Assembly (NCBI GenBank): GCA_015062115.1
Contig: SUVG01000004.1
Coordinates: forward strand, 124,001 to 188,000
Direction of reading: 5' to 3'
From: Elusimicrobium sp.
GTDB taxonomy: Bacteria; Elusimicrobiota; Elusimicrobia; Elusimicrobiales; Elusimicrobiaceae
Length of the DNA: 64,000 bases
Part shown: piece by piece, positions 25,840 to 35,432 of the stretch
Position numbering within the stretch: the stretch's first letter is position 1
How the letters are laid out: each line of letters begins with the position of its first letter
Made by a program: the position numbers and the translations under genes
The notes under the pieces: generated by a model
Told to the model about the DNA's origin: nothing
Seen by the model: only the letters and a program-made list of their open reading frames with translations
Databases searched by the model: none

Positions 25840-27228
25840 ATGACCTTGATTAAAGCCCCGCGCATCAGTAAAAAGTGGATGATTTTTTCCGTTACCGCCA
25901 ACGGTACTTTTATGTCCACGTTGTCGGCCGGAATTGTAAATATCGCTTTGCCCACCATGTCGGGCGAGTTCGGGGTTTCGTTGGAAAGTATCCAGTTGGT
26001 CGTCAGCATGTACCTGTTGGTACTAACCTGTTTACTCCCCGTATTCGGTAAACTAAGCGATATTTACAGCCGTAAGTGGATGTATTTAAGCGGCTTTGCT
26101 ACCTTTGGGGTAGGGGCTCTTTTGGGGGCTCTTTCCAACTCGCTGGGTCTAATGTTGCTGGCCCGTGCCGTACAAGGGATAGGCTCTTCTGCCATGATGG
26201 CTACTTCCCAAGCCTTGATTGCCCAAGTCTTTCACGGAGCATCTCGCGGAAAAGCCTTCGGGGCTATCGGTGCGGTAGTAGCGTGTGGTTCGTTGGCGGG
26301 GCCCGCCGTGGGCGGAGCCTTGATTCAAGCCTGGGGGTGGAAATCTATTTTTTGGTTATCTATCCCGATTGCCGTTATCGGTGTTTGGCGCGGCATTTAC
26401 CTGATTCCGCGCTTTAAGCACCCCAAATGTCCGCCGATGGATTATTTCGGTGCAATCTGCTACACCTTAACCAGTTTCCTCTTTTTATATGCGCTTAACA
26501 CCGCCGCCGATAAAGGTTGGACTTCGCCCGTCATTTTAACTTCCTTTGTTTTATCCCTGGCCTTTTTCTTCTTATTTATGAGAAGAGAAAATCACGCAAA
26601 AAACCCGTTTATCGGCCTGAGCATCTTTCAAATTCCTGCCATTTCATTTGGTTGTTTGATAGCGGTACTGGGGTTTACATCCGTATTTACGAACTCGGTT
26701 CTTCTGCCTTTTTATTTAACGGACATCATGCAAATGGATCCCATTAAAATCGGTATGCTGATTTTACCCTTTCCCGTAACTTTGGCTATTTCTTCGGCGG
26801 TATCGGGGGCGCTCTGTGCCAAATGGCCTTCCAAAATCATCATCACGGCCGGCTTTTTGTTTCTGTTGATTTCTTACCTGATGTTTGCATGCATCGGGTG
26901 CCACCCCAGCATTTCCTATATCATTTTGGCACAACTGGTCATGGGGGCAGGGAGCGGTACATTTCAGGTACCCAATAATAACATAGTCATCAGCGCGGCC
27001 CCTAAAGGAAAACTCGGTGTGGTGGCAAGCGTAAATGCACTGGCACGCAATGTGGGTATGATTTTGGGAATTGCCCTTTCCGTACTGGTATTTACCGCCG
27101 TTCAAAACCATGCACTCGCCCGGGATTTTTCCGCGCAAGACGCCTTTATCAGGGGATATGCTTGCGCCATGTTATTGGGTGCTTTGTGCGCGGCCTTGGG
27201 GGGAGTGCTATCAGCCGTGCGAAAATAA
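25840..27228 (+). CDS. MFS drug-exporter family protein (DHA2-like, 14 helices)
   Basis: A 462-residue membrane transporter with about 14 hydrophobic helices. DHA2-type signatures are present: GTFMSTLSAGIVNIALPT at the start, then GKLSDIYSRKW for the loop 2-3 motif, and the antiporter motif GSLAGPAVGGALI in helix 5. It begins two bases after the methyltransferase stop and without its own ribosome site, so it is probably translated by coupling. It may export the pathway's products or precursors, but drug or metabolite export unrelated to the pigment cannot be excluded. The longer frame that starts at 25807 overlaps the methyltransferase and is less likely. Confidence 0.82.
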   Translation: MTLIKAPRISKKWMIFSVTANGTFMSTLSAGIVNIALPTMSGEFGVSLESIQLVVSMYLLVLTCLLPVFGKLSDIYSRKWMYLSGFATFGVGALLGALSNSLGLMLLARAVQGIGSSAMMATSQALIAQVFHGASRGKAFGAIGAVVACGSLAGPAVGGALIQAWGWKSIFWLSIPIAVIGVWRGIYLIPRFKHPKCPPMDYFGAICYTLTSFLFLYALNTAADKGWTSPVILTSFVLSLAFFFLFMRRENHAKNPFIGLSIFQIPAISFGCLIAVLGFTSVFTNSVLLPFYLTDIMQMDPIKIGMLILPFPVTLAISSAVSGALCAKWPSKIIITAGFLFLLISYLMFACIGCHPSISYIILAQLVMGAGSGTFQVPNNNIVISAAPKGKLGVVASVNALARNVGMILGIALSVLVFTAVQNHALARDFSAQDAFIRGYACAMLLGALCAALGGVLSAVRK

Positions 27229-27241
27229 AATTCTTCCATAA

Positions 27242-27269
27242 AAAAACCCCACCGATTGGTGGGGTTTTT
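27242..27269. terminator. Bidirectional intrinsic terminator
   Basis: A 12-bp stem AAAAACCCCACC/GGTGGGGTTTTT with loop GATT lies between the convergent MFS and rubrerythrin genes. It ends in runs of T on both strands. Confidence 0.85.
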
Positions 27270-27286
27270 GTTATTTCCAAAAACAA

Positions 27287-27826
27287 CTAGAAGTTTTCGG
27301 GGTGAATCATGAAGTAGGCTTGCGGGTGAGCGCAGACAGGGCATACTTCGGGGGCTTTTTCGCCCACGTGTACATGACCGCAGTTGGCGCATTCCCACAC
27401 CACTACACCGGCTTTGGCGAACACTTCTTTGGCTTCTACATTGTGTAAAAGTTTGCGATAGCGTTCTTCGTGCATTTTTTCGATTTTGGCTACAGCCCCG
27501 AACAAGTAGGCCAATTTATCAAAGCCTTCTTCTTTGGCTTCTTTTTCGAATTGGGCGTACATATCAGTCCATTCATAGTTTTCGCCTTGGGCGGCATCTA
27601 ACAAGTTGGTAGCGGTGTCGGCAATTTGTCCGTCGTGCAACGCTTTGAACCACAATTTGGCGTGTTCTTTTTCGTTGTTAGCGGTTTCTTCAAAAATTTT
27701 GGCAATTTGCACATACCCTTCTTTTTTGGCTTTAGAAGCGTAGTAGGTATATTTATTGCGGGCTTGAGATTCTCCGGCAAAAGCGGCCATCAAGTTTTTT
27801 TCGGTTTTAGATCCTTTTAATTCCAT
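27287..27826 (-). CDS. rbr: Rubrerythrin
   Basis: A 179-residue peroxide-reducing non-haem iron protein. The N-terminal ferritin-like domain has the diiron ligands in [20 protein letters not shown] and EKMHEERY. The C-terminal rubredoxin-like domain has two CxxC pairs, CANCG and CPVCA. It detoxifies hydrogen peroxide in anaerobes. The start has a strong AAAGGAG site. It follows the PerR-like gene by 37 bases in the same direction, so the two probably form one operon. Confidence 0.95.
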   Translation of the reverse strand: MELKGSKTEKNLMAAFAGESQARNKYTYYASKAKKEGYVQIAKIFEETANNEKEHAKLWFKALHDGQIADTATNLLDAAQGENYEWTDMYAQFEKEAKEEGFDKLAYLFGAVAKIEKMHEERYRKLLHNVEAKEVFAKAGVVVWECANCGHVHVGEKAPEVCPVCAHPQAYFMIHPENF

Positions 27827-27863
27827 TTTTGTCTCCTTTACAAAACAACAATTATTATATCAA

Positions 27864-28325
27864 TTACGATATCTTTTTTTGACACCGATTGCAAATTCCT
27901 CTAAACTGCACATTTACTTGCTTGATTTCGCCCCACTCGCAAACGGGGGAAAAAGCATCTTTTTCTTCGGAGAAAATATCGTACACTTCTCCGCATCGGG
28001 TACACACAAAATGGGCGTGAGGGCGCAAGTCTCCGTCAAAGCGCTCTTTGGCCGGAGTACCCACCCGCACCAAAAGTTCCATGGCTTCCAGGGAAGAAAG
28101 GGTGCGGTACACCGTATCCAAGGATACATGAGGGATTTTTTTGCGAACCAAATCGCAGACTTTTTCCGCACAAGGGTGTTCGCGGGAAGAAGCCACCGTA
28201 CGGAAAATTTCCCGGCGTTGTTCCGTTACACGCAATCCTTTTTTGCGGCAAACGGTTTCAAAAGCCTCTAATCGTTTTTCCACTTCCTTTTCATTTGGTA
28301 GCATTTGTGTGTTCATAATCATCAT
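27864..28325 (-). CDS. perR: Fur-family peroxide-type repressor (PerR-like)
   Basis: A 153-residue Fur-family regulator. The winged-helix part includes HVSLDTVYRTLSSLE. The regulatory metal site carries RPHAHFVCTRCGEV, and a structural zinc site uses CTRCG with CNRCQ near the end. Pairing with rubrerythrin favours PerR over Fur. Starts at 28325, 28316 or 28304 are all possible, as no ribosome site is evident. A promoter (TTACAA, 16 bases, TATACT) and a 7-1-7 dyad at 28328-28342 lie directly in front, fitting autoregulation. Confidence 0.82.
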   Translation of the reverse strand: MMIMNTQMLPNEKEVEKRLEAFETVCRKKGLRVTEQRREIFRTVASSREHPCAEKVCDLVRKKIPHVSLDTVYRTLSSLEAMELLVRVGTPAKERFDGDLRPHAHFVCTRCGEVYDIFSEEKDAFSPVCEWGEIKQVNVQFRGICNRCQKKIS

Positions 28326-28327
28326 AT

Positions 28328-28374
28328 TAGTAATAATTCTTAATAAAGTATAACATATTTTTTTATCTTTGTAA
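28328..28374 (-). promoter_or_regulatory. perR promoter with Fur/PerR-like operator
   Basis: On the minus strand the -35 TTACAA (28374-28369) and -10 TATACT (28352-28347) are 16 bases apart. TAGTAAT-A-ATTCTTA on the plus strand (28328-28342) is an imperfect 7-1-7 inverted repeat like a PerR box. It covers the expected transcription start. Confidence 0.5.
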
Positions 28375-28422
28375 GCGTTTTTTAGAATTTATTGAAGATT
28401 CAAATTTGCTATCCTTATATAT

Positions 28423-29616
28423 ATGGGTATATATGCAAACTCAAAGAATACTGTTTTTCATACGGCTATTGTCGGTGCGGGAGCCGGAGGACTTTTTTGC
28501 GCAGGAAGTTTTAACCACCATAAAATTGTGCTGGAAGCCAACACCAAACCTGCTCTTAAAGTAGGAGTATCGGGTGGGGGAAAATGTAATTTTTCCAACC
28601 GCTTTGTTACCGCTGCCGACTATTTAAGCCGAAATAAACATTTTTGCAAAAGTGCTTTAGCCGCTTTTAAGCCGCAAGATTTTATCCGTTTGCTCGATGA
28701 ATCTCATATCCCTTGGGAAGAACGACAAAACGGTCAGCTCTTTGCGTTTGACGCGCAGGAAATCGTAAGACTTCTTGTAAAAAGGGCTCAAGCGGCCAAT
28801 ACCCAAATTCTTTATAATACGCGCGTGTTGGATATCCGCAAAGAAAAAAATCTTTTTATACTGGATACTTCCGCCGGCCCTATACAAGCCCAACGAGTAG
28901 TCCTTGCTACGGGGGGGCTTTCCTTCCCGGCACTCGGGGCTAACGGGTTTGGAATTAAAATGGCTCATAAATTCGGGTGGGAGGTAACGGAACCGCGCCC
29001 GGCTTTGTGCGGCCTTTCTTTTCCTAAAGAATACAGAGAAAATTTTTCTGCTTTAGCCGGGAACAGTTTAACGGCAAAACTGACTTACGAAAAGAAATCT
29101 TTTCCGGGGCAGTTGCTTTTCACGCACGACGGAATCAGCGGCCCGGCGGTACTGCAGACTTCTTTATTTTGGGAACCGGGCAACTCCATTGAAATCGATT
29201 TCTTGCCGGGGAAAAATGTGTTGGAATTTTTAGTTTCTTGCAAAAACTCCAACCAAACCGTTTCTTCTGCGCTCGTGCAAGCGGGACTGGCTAAAAAAAT
29301 AGCAAAGTCCATTTTACACGGAATCGATTGCGATTTGCCCAACGCTACACGCGCCCAACTGGCAGAAACAGCCCGCTTAATCAATCATTTTACGGTTACG
29401 CCGAGCGGCACCTCCGGCTACACCAAGGCGGAAGTAACAGCGGGGGGAATTTCCGCAAGAGCCTTTAATGCTTCCACCTTTGAGTCCCGTTCCGTACCGG
29501 GCCTGTATGCCGTAGGGGAAGTGTTAGATGTTACGGGCCGCCTGGGCGGGTTTAACTTGCATTGGGCGTGGAGTAGCGGTTTTTCCGCCGCCAAAGCATT
29601 AGAAAAATTATTCTAA
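28423..29616 (+). CDS. HI0933/YhiN-family FAD flavoprotein
   Basis: A 397-residue NAD(P)/FAD-dependent oxidoreductase of the HI0933 (YhiN/BaiN) family. It has the dinucleotide fold AIVGAGAGGL, the family hallmark GVSGGGKCNFSN, an inner ATGGLSFPALG and the C-terminal FAD motif GLYAVGEVLDVTGRLGGFNL. The cellular substrate of this family is mostly unknown. No ribosome site precedes the ATG; a -10-like TATCCT ends seven bases before it, so the mRNA may be leaderless. It stands alone between the perR operon and the membrane-protein gene. Confidence 0.87.
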   Translation: MGIYANSKNTVFHTAIVGAGAGGLFCAGSFNHHKIVLEANTKPALKVGVSGGGKCNFSNRFVTAADYLSRNKHFCKSALAAFKPQDFIRLLDESHIPWEERQNGQLFAFDAQEIVRLLVKRAQAANTQILYNTRVLDIRKEKNLFILDTSAGPIQAQRVVLATGGLSFPALGANGFGIKMAHKFGWEVTEPRPALCGLSFPKEYRENFSALAGNSLTAKLTYEKKSFPGQLLFTHDGISGPAVLQTSLFWEPGNSIEIDFLPGKNVLEFLVSCKNSNQTVSSALVQAGLAKKIAKSILHGIDCDLPNATRAQLAETARLINHFTVTPSGTSGYTKAEVTAGGISARAFNASTFESRSVPGLYAVGEVLDVTGRLGGFNLHWAWSSGFSAAKALEKLF

Positions 29617-29682
29617 ATTTCGTACGCGCACACGCGTTGCTTTTGCTATAATATGGGTACACCTATACCAAAGAGGTAACAC

Positions 29683-30810
29683 ATGGAAATTCGCGAAGAA
29701 CAGAATTTATTTCAGTTATTAATTGGAAGTTTCCGTCTTATCAATCGTGCCACCGGGGCAATTATTGTCTATATTATTTTAATTGCATTGATTAACGGGG
29801 CAATTGCTTTCTCTCCCAAAGTTGGTGTGCCTCAACCGATTTCCTCTCTTCTCGGCTCTTTCTTTTCCGTTTACTCGGGCCTTGCTTTGTGGCGGATTTT
29901 AGCCGCCAAAGCAGAAAATAACGGCGAATCAATTACCAATTCTTTTTCCGCATCCCTCTTTCCCACTTTCTATATGTTGGTTTACAGTGTATTTGTCGGG
30001 ATCGTGGGGGTAGTTGTTGCGGTCGTACTTTATTTCTTGCGCTTGCCGATGCCGGTTATGATAATCCTTGTATCTGTCCTAGTATTCTTGTTCTTAACCC
30101 GCTTGATTTTTGTACCGTTAGCCATTGCCCTTAGAAACCAAGGCCCCATAGAAGCCGTTGTGTACAGTTGGAACTTAACCGGAAGAAGATTTCTAAAAGT
30201 GATTTCCGGGATTATTTTATCTTCTGTATTTCCTTTCCTCGTTTTGGGTGGAATTGCTTACGGCCTTTATGTGGCAATCCCGCTTTACTTTGCGAACCAT
30301 TTTAACACGGTGTTCTTTATCATTTTAATTGCAGGGCTGGGAATTTTGTGGATATTTTTGTGGTTTTCCATGACGGCTTTTCTTCTGTTACTCTTCTTAA
30401 ATTTAGATTATGGCGAAAACCGCTTTTCCTTCACTCCCAATGTGGTGAAAGAAGCCCAAGCCAAACAACAATCTTTTGCGCCCTCCAAACCCGAACCGGT
30501 CAACTTAAAAACGCAAAATGTTAACCTGCTTGATGAAACCGATGTGCAAGCCGTAAGCGTTACTCAAGCTTCCATTAAAACGGAATCTGCACACGAACAT
30601 TTAAGCGAACATTTGGATCAAGTTTATCAACCCAAGCAAGAAGATTTAGAACAATATGTTGCGGAGGAAGACCGCATGCCCACTATTCTGTTTGACGACG
30701 ATATGGCCCGCCAAATGGAAGAAAACCGAAAAATGTGGGAACAACAAGCCCAAACGGGCCAACAAGAGGATAAAGGGGAAGACGATTCTCCGATTAAAAT
30801 GTCCAAATGA
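29683..30810 (+). CDS. Polytopic membrane protein of unknown function, 375 aa
   Basis: No family recognised with confidence; the layout resembles YciC-like/DUF membrane proteins. There are about six hydrophobic segments between residues 15 and 250. A highly charged, Gln/Glu-rich cytoplasmic tail of roughly 120 residues follows and ends SPIKMSK. The gene has its own promoter (TATAAT at 29648-29653) and a good ribosome site (AAAGAGG). A terminator-like hairpin at 30894-30931 follows. Function unknown. Confidence 0.7.
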   Translation: MEIREEQNLFQLLIGSFRLINRATGAIIVYIILIALINGAIAFSPKVGVPQPISSLLGSFFSVYSGLALWRILAAKAENNGESITNSFSASLFPTFYMLVYSVFVGIVGVVVAVVLYFLRLPMPVMIILVSVLVFLFLTRLIFVPLAIALRNQGPIEAVVYSWNLTGRRFLKVISGIILSSVFPFLVLGGIAYGLYVAIPLYFANHFNTVFFIILIAGLGILWIFLWFSMTAFLLLLFLNLDYGENRFSFTPNVVKEAQAKQQSFAPSKPEPVNLKTQNVNLLDETDVQAVSVTQASIKTESAHEHLSEHLDQVYQPKQEDLEQYVAEEDRMPTILFDDDMARQMEENRKMWEQQAQTGQQEDKGEDDSPIKMSK

Positions 30811-30893
30811 TGCTAACAGCACCACTTGTTTCGCTTGCTTTACAGCCGACCTCGTTGACACAAGCAACGGGCAAGGAAAAATTTGTTTGTCAT

Positions 30894-30931
30894 AAAACGG
30901 GAGAATCCGCTATTGCGGGTCTCCCGTTTTT
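30894..30931 (+). terminator. Intrinsic terminator
   Basis: AAAACGGGAGA/TCTCCCGTTTT stem with an inner CCGC/GCGG pair and a T run follows the membrane-protein gene. It lies 42 bases before the next start. No strong promoter is visible between it and that gene; TTGACA at 30855 lies upstream of the hairpin, so it might act as a leader attenuator. Confidence 0.65.
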
Positions 30932-30972
30932 GTTGTTTGAAAAAGAAAAAATAAAAAGGAGAAAAAACACGT

Positions 30973-32760
30973 ATGTCAACCTTATTGACCACGCTTAACC
31001 TATTCGGTGGCATGGCCATCTTTCTGTTCGGCATGAAAATCATGAGCGACGGATTGCAGAAAGTATCCGGTGATAAAATGCGCCAACTCTTGGGCATTGC
31101 CACCGCAAACCGCTTTGCGGCTACCTTTTCGGGTGCATTGGTAACCAGTATTATTCAGGCTTCCGGTGCTACTACCGTCATGGTGGTAGGCTTCACCAGT
31201 GCCGGATTATTAACACTCTATCAAGCCCTCGGGGTTATCTTCGGGGCCAACATCGGCACCACCTTTACGGCTTGGATTGTCAGTTTCTTTGGGTTTAAGG
31301 TTCAAATTTCCCTGTTTGCCTTGCCCGTTATTGCAGTAGGTTTTTTCGCACAGTTTATCCCCAAAGCCGTTACGATTCGCCGCATTGGCGAAACCATGGT
31401 AGGCTTCGGGCTTTTGTTCCTCGGTTTGGATATTATGAAAAATACTATCCCTCCGGACTTTGCCCAAAACCCCACCGTTGTGGCCTGGATCAGCAAGTTC
31501 CACCCCAGCAACATTTGGAACTTGTTTATTCTCATTTTTACGGGTTCCTTCTTAACCATTATGCTTCAATCTTCCAGCGCGGTAATGGCCATGACGCTTA
31601 CCTGCGCGGCAGCCGGAATCATTGACTTCCCGACCTCCTGCGCTTTGGTGTTAGGGGAAAACATCGGCACCACCATTACCGCTAACCTGGCTGCTCTCGG
31701 CGCAGGCAAAAATGCTCAACGCGCGGCCTTGGGGCACTTTCTCTTTAACTTCTTGGGCGTAGTGTGGGTTTGCTGTGTATTTAACCACTTCGTAGAGTTT
31801 ATAGATTGGATGATACCGGAAAGCCCTTATAGCAAAGACCCGGAAGTGCTTACTTCCACTTTGCCGTACCACATTTCGGCCTTCCACACGGCATTTAACA
31901 TCATTAACACATTGATTATGTTGCCGCTACTCAAACAATTGGCCCACCTTACTTACCTTATCATTCCCAAATCTAAACGGGAAGATAAAAAAGAACACGA
32001 ACTGGTGTTCTTGTCCACGCGCCTTACCCAAACGCCGGAACTTTCCCTGATTGCGGTGCGCAAAGAAGTGGAACGCATGATGAGTTTTGTTACCAAAATG
32101 ACGGATAAACTTATCCATGCCGTAAAAGTAGATGACGAAAAAATGTTCGCCCGCCTCATTGAAGATGTAAAAGAAGCGGAACGCACTACTGATGTGTTGG
32201 AACATAAAATCAACCTCTATTTAACCACCCTTACACACGGGAACCTTTCCCGCCATGCGGTAGCGCAAGCGTTCTCGCTTTTTGATGTGCTTAACAGCAT
32301 TGAACGCATGGGTGACTGCGGAGAAAAAATTGCCCGTATTTTGGAAAAATTCCACACCAAGCAACCGTTCTCTACGACTGCGGTGGACGATTTGGAAAGC
32401 ATTGCCAAATTGACCAAAGTAATCACCAAACGCACCCGCCGCGTACTTGTGGACTTCCAACAAACCACCAAACAAGGTCAAGCCCGCGCAGAACAAACTT
32501 TCCGCGATGCTTTAACCGACGAAGAACAATTAAACGCCATGCGTAAACAATTGTTAAAAGACCGCCGCGAACGCATCTTAACAGGGAAGGAAGAAGCCTC
32601 CCCGGATTCTATCACCGCGTATGCCGATATCTTAAACAACTTTGAAAGAATCGGCGACTACGCCATGCGTGTAAACGAAACCATTTTGGGTATGCGTGCG
32701 GACGACTTAACCGCCCAAGAAACACCCGAAAATGCGGACAAACCGCAAGAGGTTTTATAA
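30973..32760 (+). CDS. Na+/phosphate cotransporter with C-terminal PhoU domain
   Basis: A 595-residue member of the NptA/YjbB family. The membrane part (about residues 1-330) has two inverted repeats with the family's QASGATT and LQSSSAVMAM motifs and repeated GANIGTT/GENIGTT signatures. A soluble helical PhoU-like domain (about 350-560) follows. It should import phosphate with sodium, or export it, at the inner membrane. AAAAGGAG stands before the ATG. The DUF1232 gene starts one base after its stop, so the two are cotranscribed. Confidence 0.9.
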   Translation: MSTLLTTLNLFGGMAIFLFGMKIMSDGLQKVSGDKMRQLLGIATANRFAATFSGALVTSIIQASGATTVMVVGFTSAGLLTLYQALGVIFGANIGTTFTAWIVSFFGFKVQISLFALPVIAVGFFAQFIPKAVTIRRIGETMVGFGLLFLGLDIMKNTIPPDFAQNPTVVAWISKFHPSNIWNLFILIFTGSFLTIMLQSSSAVMAMTLTCAAAGIIDFPTSCALVLGENIGTTITANLAALGAGKNAQRAALGHFLFNFLGVVWVCCVFNHFVEFIDWMIPESPYSKDPEVLTSTLPYHISAFHTAFNIINTLIMLPLLKQLAHLTYLIIPKSKREDKKEHELVFLSTRLTQTPELSLIAVRKEVERMMSFVTKMTDKLIHAVKVDDEKMFARLIEDVKEAERTTDVLEHKINLYLTTLTHGNLSRHAVAQAFSLFDVLNSIERMGDCGEKIARILEKFHTKQPFSTTAVDDLESIAKLTKVITKRTRRVLVDFQQTTKQGQARAEQTFRDALTDEEQLNAMRKQLLKDRRERILTGKEEASPDSITAYADILNNFERIGDYAMRVNETILGMRADDLTAQETPENADKPQEVL

Positions 32761-32761
32761 T

Positions 32762-33070
32762 ATGAAATTCTCCCCCGCGATACTTCTTCAGGATATGGCA
32801 TCTTTTTTCCCGATGCTTTGGGCGGTATTGCGGGGGAAATACAAAATGCCCTGGGGCACTTTTTGCTGGGGTATTTTGTGTTTGATTTATGTGATTAGCC
32901 CCATTGATATCTTGCCTGAATTTTTACCCGTTTTAGGCATCACGGACGACGGAGCCTTTGTGTTATTGGTATTAACGCTTTTACATAAAGATTTAGAAAA
33001 CTTCCGCCAAGAAAAAAAAGAACAGGAAAATGTAATAGAAGCAGAAGTAATTTCCGACAAAAACAACTAA
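32762..33070 (+). CDS. YkvA/DUF1232 small membrane protein
   Basis: A 102-residue protein with the DUF1232 core YVISPIDILPEFLPVLGITDDG and one or two hydrophobic segments. The function of the family is not established. It starts one base after the stop of the phosphate transporter and lacks its own ribosome site, suggesting coupling. The longer frame beginning at 32732 lies within the transporter gene and is rejected. A terminator follows at 33078. Confidence 0.82.
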   Translation: MKFSPAILLQDMASFFPMLWAVLRGKYKMPWGTFCWGILCLIYVISPIDILPEFLPVLGITDDGAFVLLVLTLLHKDLENFRQEKKEQENVIEAEVISDKNN

Positions 33071-33077
33071 CCCTTTT

Positions 33078-33108
33078 GCGTGCTGGAATTTTTCTGCACG
33101 CCTTTTTT
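33078..33108 (+). terminator. Intrinsic terminator
   Basis: GCGTGC/GCACGC stem followed by TTTTTT. It ends just 11 bases before the ATG of the AsmA-like gene, whose -10 overlaps the T run. Confidence 0.75.
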
Positions 33109-33119
33109 ATATTAAACAT

Positions 33120-35339
33120 ATGAAAAAACTATTCAAAATACTACTTAAAATGGCCCTCGTACTCGCGGTATTGGGGATAGCGGGGTTGATTACCCTTCGG
33201 CTGATGTTTCCGCCCGAAAAAGTAAAAACCCTGGCTTTAGACTATGCAAAAAATAATTTGCATCGGGAAATGTCCTTCGACAAACTTTCCTTTAATTTAA
33301 TCGGCGTTACTTTGGAAAATTTTGCCCTTTCCGAAAGTTCCACCTTTCAGGAAGGCACTTTTGTAAAAGCCGATAAATTAGTAGTAAAAGTGGCGCTTCT
33401 TCCGTTACTTAAAAAACGGGTAGAAATTTCCACCATTGAAATAGACGGGTTAGATGTAAACATTGTAAAGCAAAAAGACGGCGCATTTAATTTTGATTCG
33501 CTCCTCTCTTCTTCCTCTACTCCCGCCGAGGCCGCAACCGCCGACCCTGTCGAAAAAACCGCAGAAACGGATACTTCTTCCTCTTTAGTGCTGCTGGCCG
33601 AAACCATAGAGGTAAAAGATTGCAATTTTTATTATAAGGACTTACAAACGGGCACTTCCACCGAAGTGGAGAAACTTAATATCGAAATTTCCGATTTCGA
33701 CCTTGCCTCCCCGTTTAATACGGTTATCTCCTTCACGACTGCCTTTGAACAGGACGGAGGAATTTCCGTTTCCGTTCCTGTCACGTTGGACTTTACCGCC
33801 TTTTTAGCCAATTTGGAAATGGCAAAAGCCTATGTAAAGGTAAATAAAATTTCAGCTGACTATAAAACGGTAAAATTCTTATTAAAAGGGGAAGTAAATA
33901 ACTTTGAATCGCCCAAAGCCGACCTGACAGGTTCCTTAAGCGGTATTAACAATCTCGTCTTAGCCGACCTGTTGCCGGACTTGCCCAACTTCACCCTTCC
34001 CGTGATTAACTTAACCTTAAAGGCCGATGCCGATTTGAACAACTCCTCCGCGGTTATCAATCAAGTGGCCCTGTCGGTGCGGGACAGTTCCTTCAACTCT
34101 TCGGGAAAAGTAAATTGGGGGGGAGCCGCGCCTGCTTATAATCTGACCGGTAACCTTAAAATAGATTTGGCCCAACTCGTACAAATGACCGACACCATCA
34201 GCGGCTTTAACCCCGCGGGGCAAATCAGCGGTTCTTTCAAAGCCACGGAAAAAAAGGAAAATAAAGATATCAGCGGTACAATAACCTTAAAAGATGTCAC
34301 CCTTTTCTACGCACCTTTTACGGCAAAATCCTTAAACGGAACTATCAAATTGGCCTCTTTGGACGATATATCCTGCGATAGTTTCACGGGCCTTCTTAAT
34401 AACGAAAAATTTACCTCTTCGTTCTCTTACAAAAATGTAAAAGAGGTAATGGCCTTAGCGTTAAACTTAGATTTAGCCGCCCTTAAATTGGACGCGTTCC
34501 CGGGCCAAGACACCCCTGAAGAAGAAACGGCTTCAAGCGAAAGCCCCTCTCAAGAAACGCCCGAACAAAATACGGAAAAAACCGGACAAACCCCGGAAAC
34601 TTTTATGAATATAAAAGCCGATGTAAAAGTGGGCGCGGTACAAGTGCCGTATTTCCGCACGGACGGTTTTTCCATTAAGGCTGACCTTACCCAAATCAGT
34701 TCGTCTATGGCCAAATCAAACGGGCAAGTTTCTTTTAATCTTCAACCGGGAGCGATTACGAACTTAGACTCTTTCGTGAAAGAAAACAAAATTGTAAAAA
34801 TCTTACTTCTGCCCATTACGGTGGTACGCAAAGTAGCCAATATGTTGCATATTGACCTTTTCCCCGCCGAAAACGAAAGCAAAAAAGGGGAAATTACTTT
34901 CACCAGCGGAGAAGGTGTTTACACGTTTACAAACGGACTGATGACTTTGGACAAAACTTCCTTCCTATCCAAAGTTACCAATCTGAACGGTACGGGTAAA
35001 ATTAACTTTGCCACCCAAGCCCTGGATATGAAAGTTTCCGCCACAGTGTTAACCAGCCAAACACCGATTGTCATTAAAATCGGCGGGACGATGGATAACC
35101 CCAGCGGAAAGTTAGATGTCGTCAACACCGTTACCTCTGTGGTGGGGGGAATTTTGAACTATAAAACCCCCGGCAAAGTAGTTACCGGAACGGCTGATGC
35201 GGCGGCCGCCGTTACCAAAGGGGTTGCCACCACGGCCACCGACACGGTAAAAGGCACCGTAGATGCCGCCAAAGACACGCTTAAATCTATCGGCAGTCTG
35301 TTTAAGAAAAAGACAGATACGCAAGAAGAAAACCAATAA
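33120..35339 (+). CDS. AsmA-family inner-membrane-anchored periplasmic protein
   Basis: A 739-residue protein with one N-terminal membrane helix (residues 8-28). A long beta-rich region typical of AsmA/bridge-like lipid transport proteins follows, starting with the characteristic 'NLHREMSFDKLSFNL.G..L.NF.L' segment. Residues 130-155 and 460-490 are acidic Ser/Thr/Glu-rich linkers. AsmA relatives help move phospholipid to, or assemble, the outer membrane. The C-terminal 40 residues are an Ala/Thr/Lys amphipathic helix. No ribosome site precedes the ATG, and a TATATT -10 ends six bases upstream, so the mRNA is probably leaderless. Confidence 0.82.
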   Translation: MKKLFKILLKMALVLAVLGIAGLITLRLMFPPEKVKTLALDYAKNNLHREMSFDKLSFNLIGVTLENFALSESSTFQEGTFVKADKLVVKVALLPLLKKRVEISTIEIDGLDVNIVKQKDGAFNFDSLLSSSSTPAEAATADPVEKTAETDTSSSLVLLAETIEVKDCNFYYKDLQTGTSTEVEKLNIEISDFDLASPFNTVISFTTAFEQDGGISVSVPVTLDFTAFLANLEMAKAYVKVNKISADYKTVKFLLKGEVNNFESPKADLTGSLSGINNLVLADLLPDLPNFTLPVINLTLKADADLNNSSAVINQVALSVRDSSFNSSGKVNWGGAAPAYNLTGNLKIDLAQLVQMTDTISGFNPAGQISGSFKATEKKENKDISGTITLKDVTLFYAPFTAKSLNGTIKLASLDDISCDSFTGLLNNEKFTSSFSYKNVKEVMALALNLDLAALKLDAFPGQDTPEEETASSESPSQETPEQNTEKTGQTPETFMNIKADVKVGAVQVPYFRTDGFSIKADLTQISSSMAKSNGQVSFNLQPGAITNLDSFVKENKIVKILLLPITVVRKVANMLHIDLFPAENESKKGEITFTSGEGVYTFTNGLMTLDKTSFLSKVTNLNGTGKINFATQALDMKVSATVLTSQTPIVIKIGGTMDNPSGKLDVVNTVTSVVGGILNYKTPGKVVTGTADAAAAVTKGVATTATDTVKGTVDAAKDTLKSIGSLFKKKTDTQEENQ

Positions 35340-35352
35340 ACTTGTTTTTCAT

Positions 35353-35380
35353 CGCCCCGTTTCACGGAACGGGGCGTTTC
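35353..35380 (+). terminator. Intrinsic terminator
   Basis: CGCCCCGTT/AACGGGGCG stem followed by TTTCTTTTC after the AsmA-like gene. Confidence 0.8.
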
Positions 35381-35432
35381 TTTTCTCGTGTTTTAAGCCC
35401 CTTTCTTGAGGTAAATTTACTATAATAGATAT

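Noticed and set aside
30811-30893. Small RNA between the membrane protein and the phosphate transporter
   Set aside because: TTGACA and some pairing are present, but no good -10 or conserved shape supports a separate RNA.
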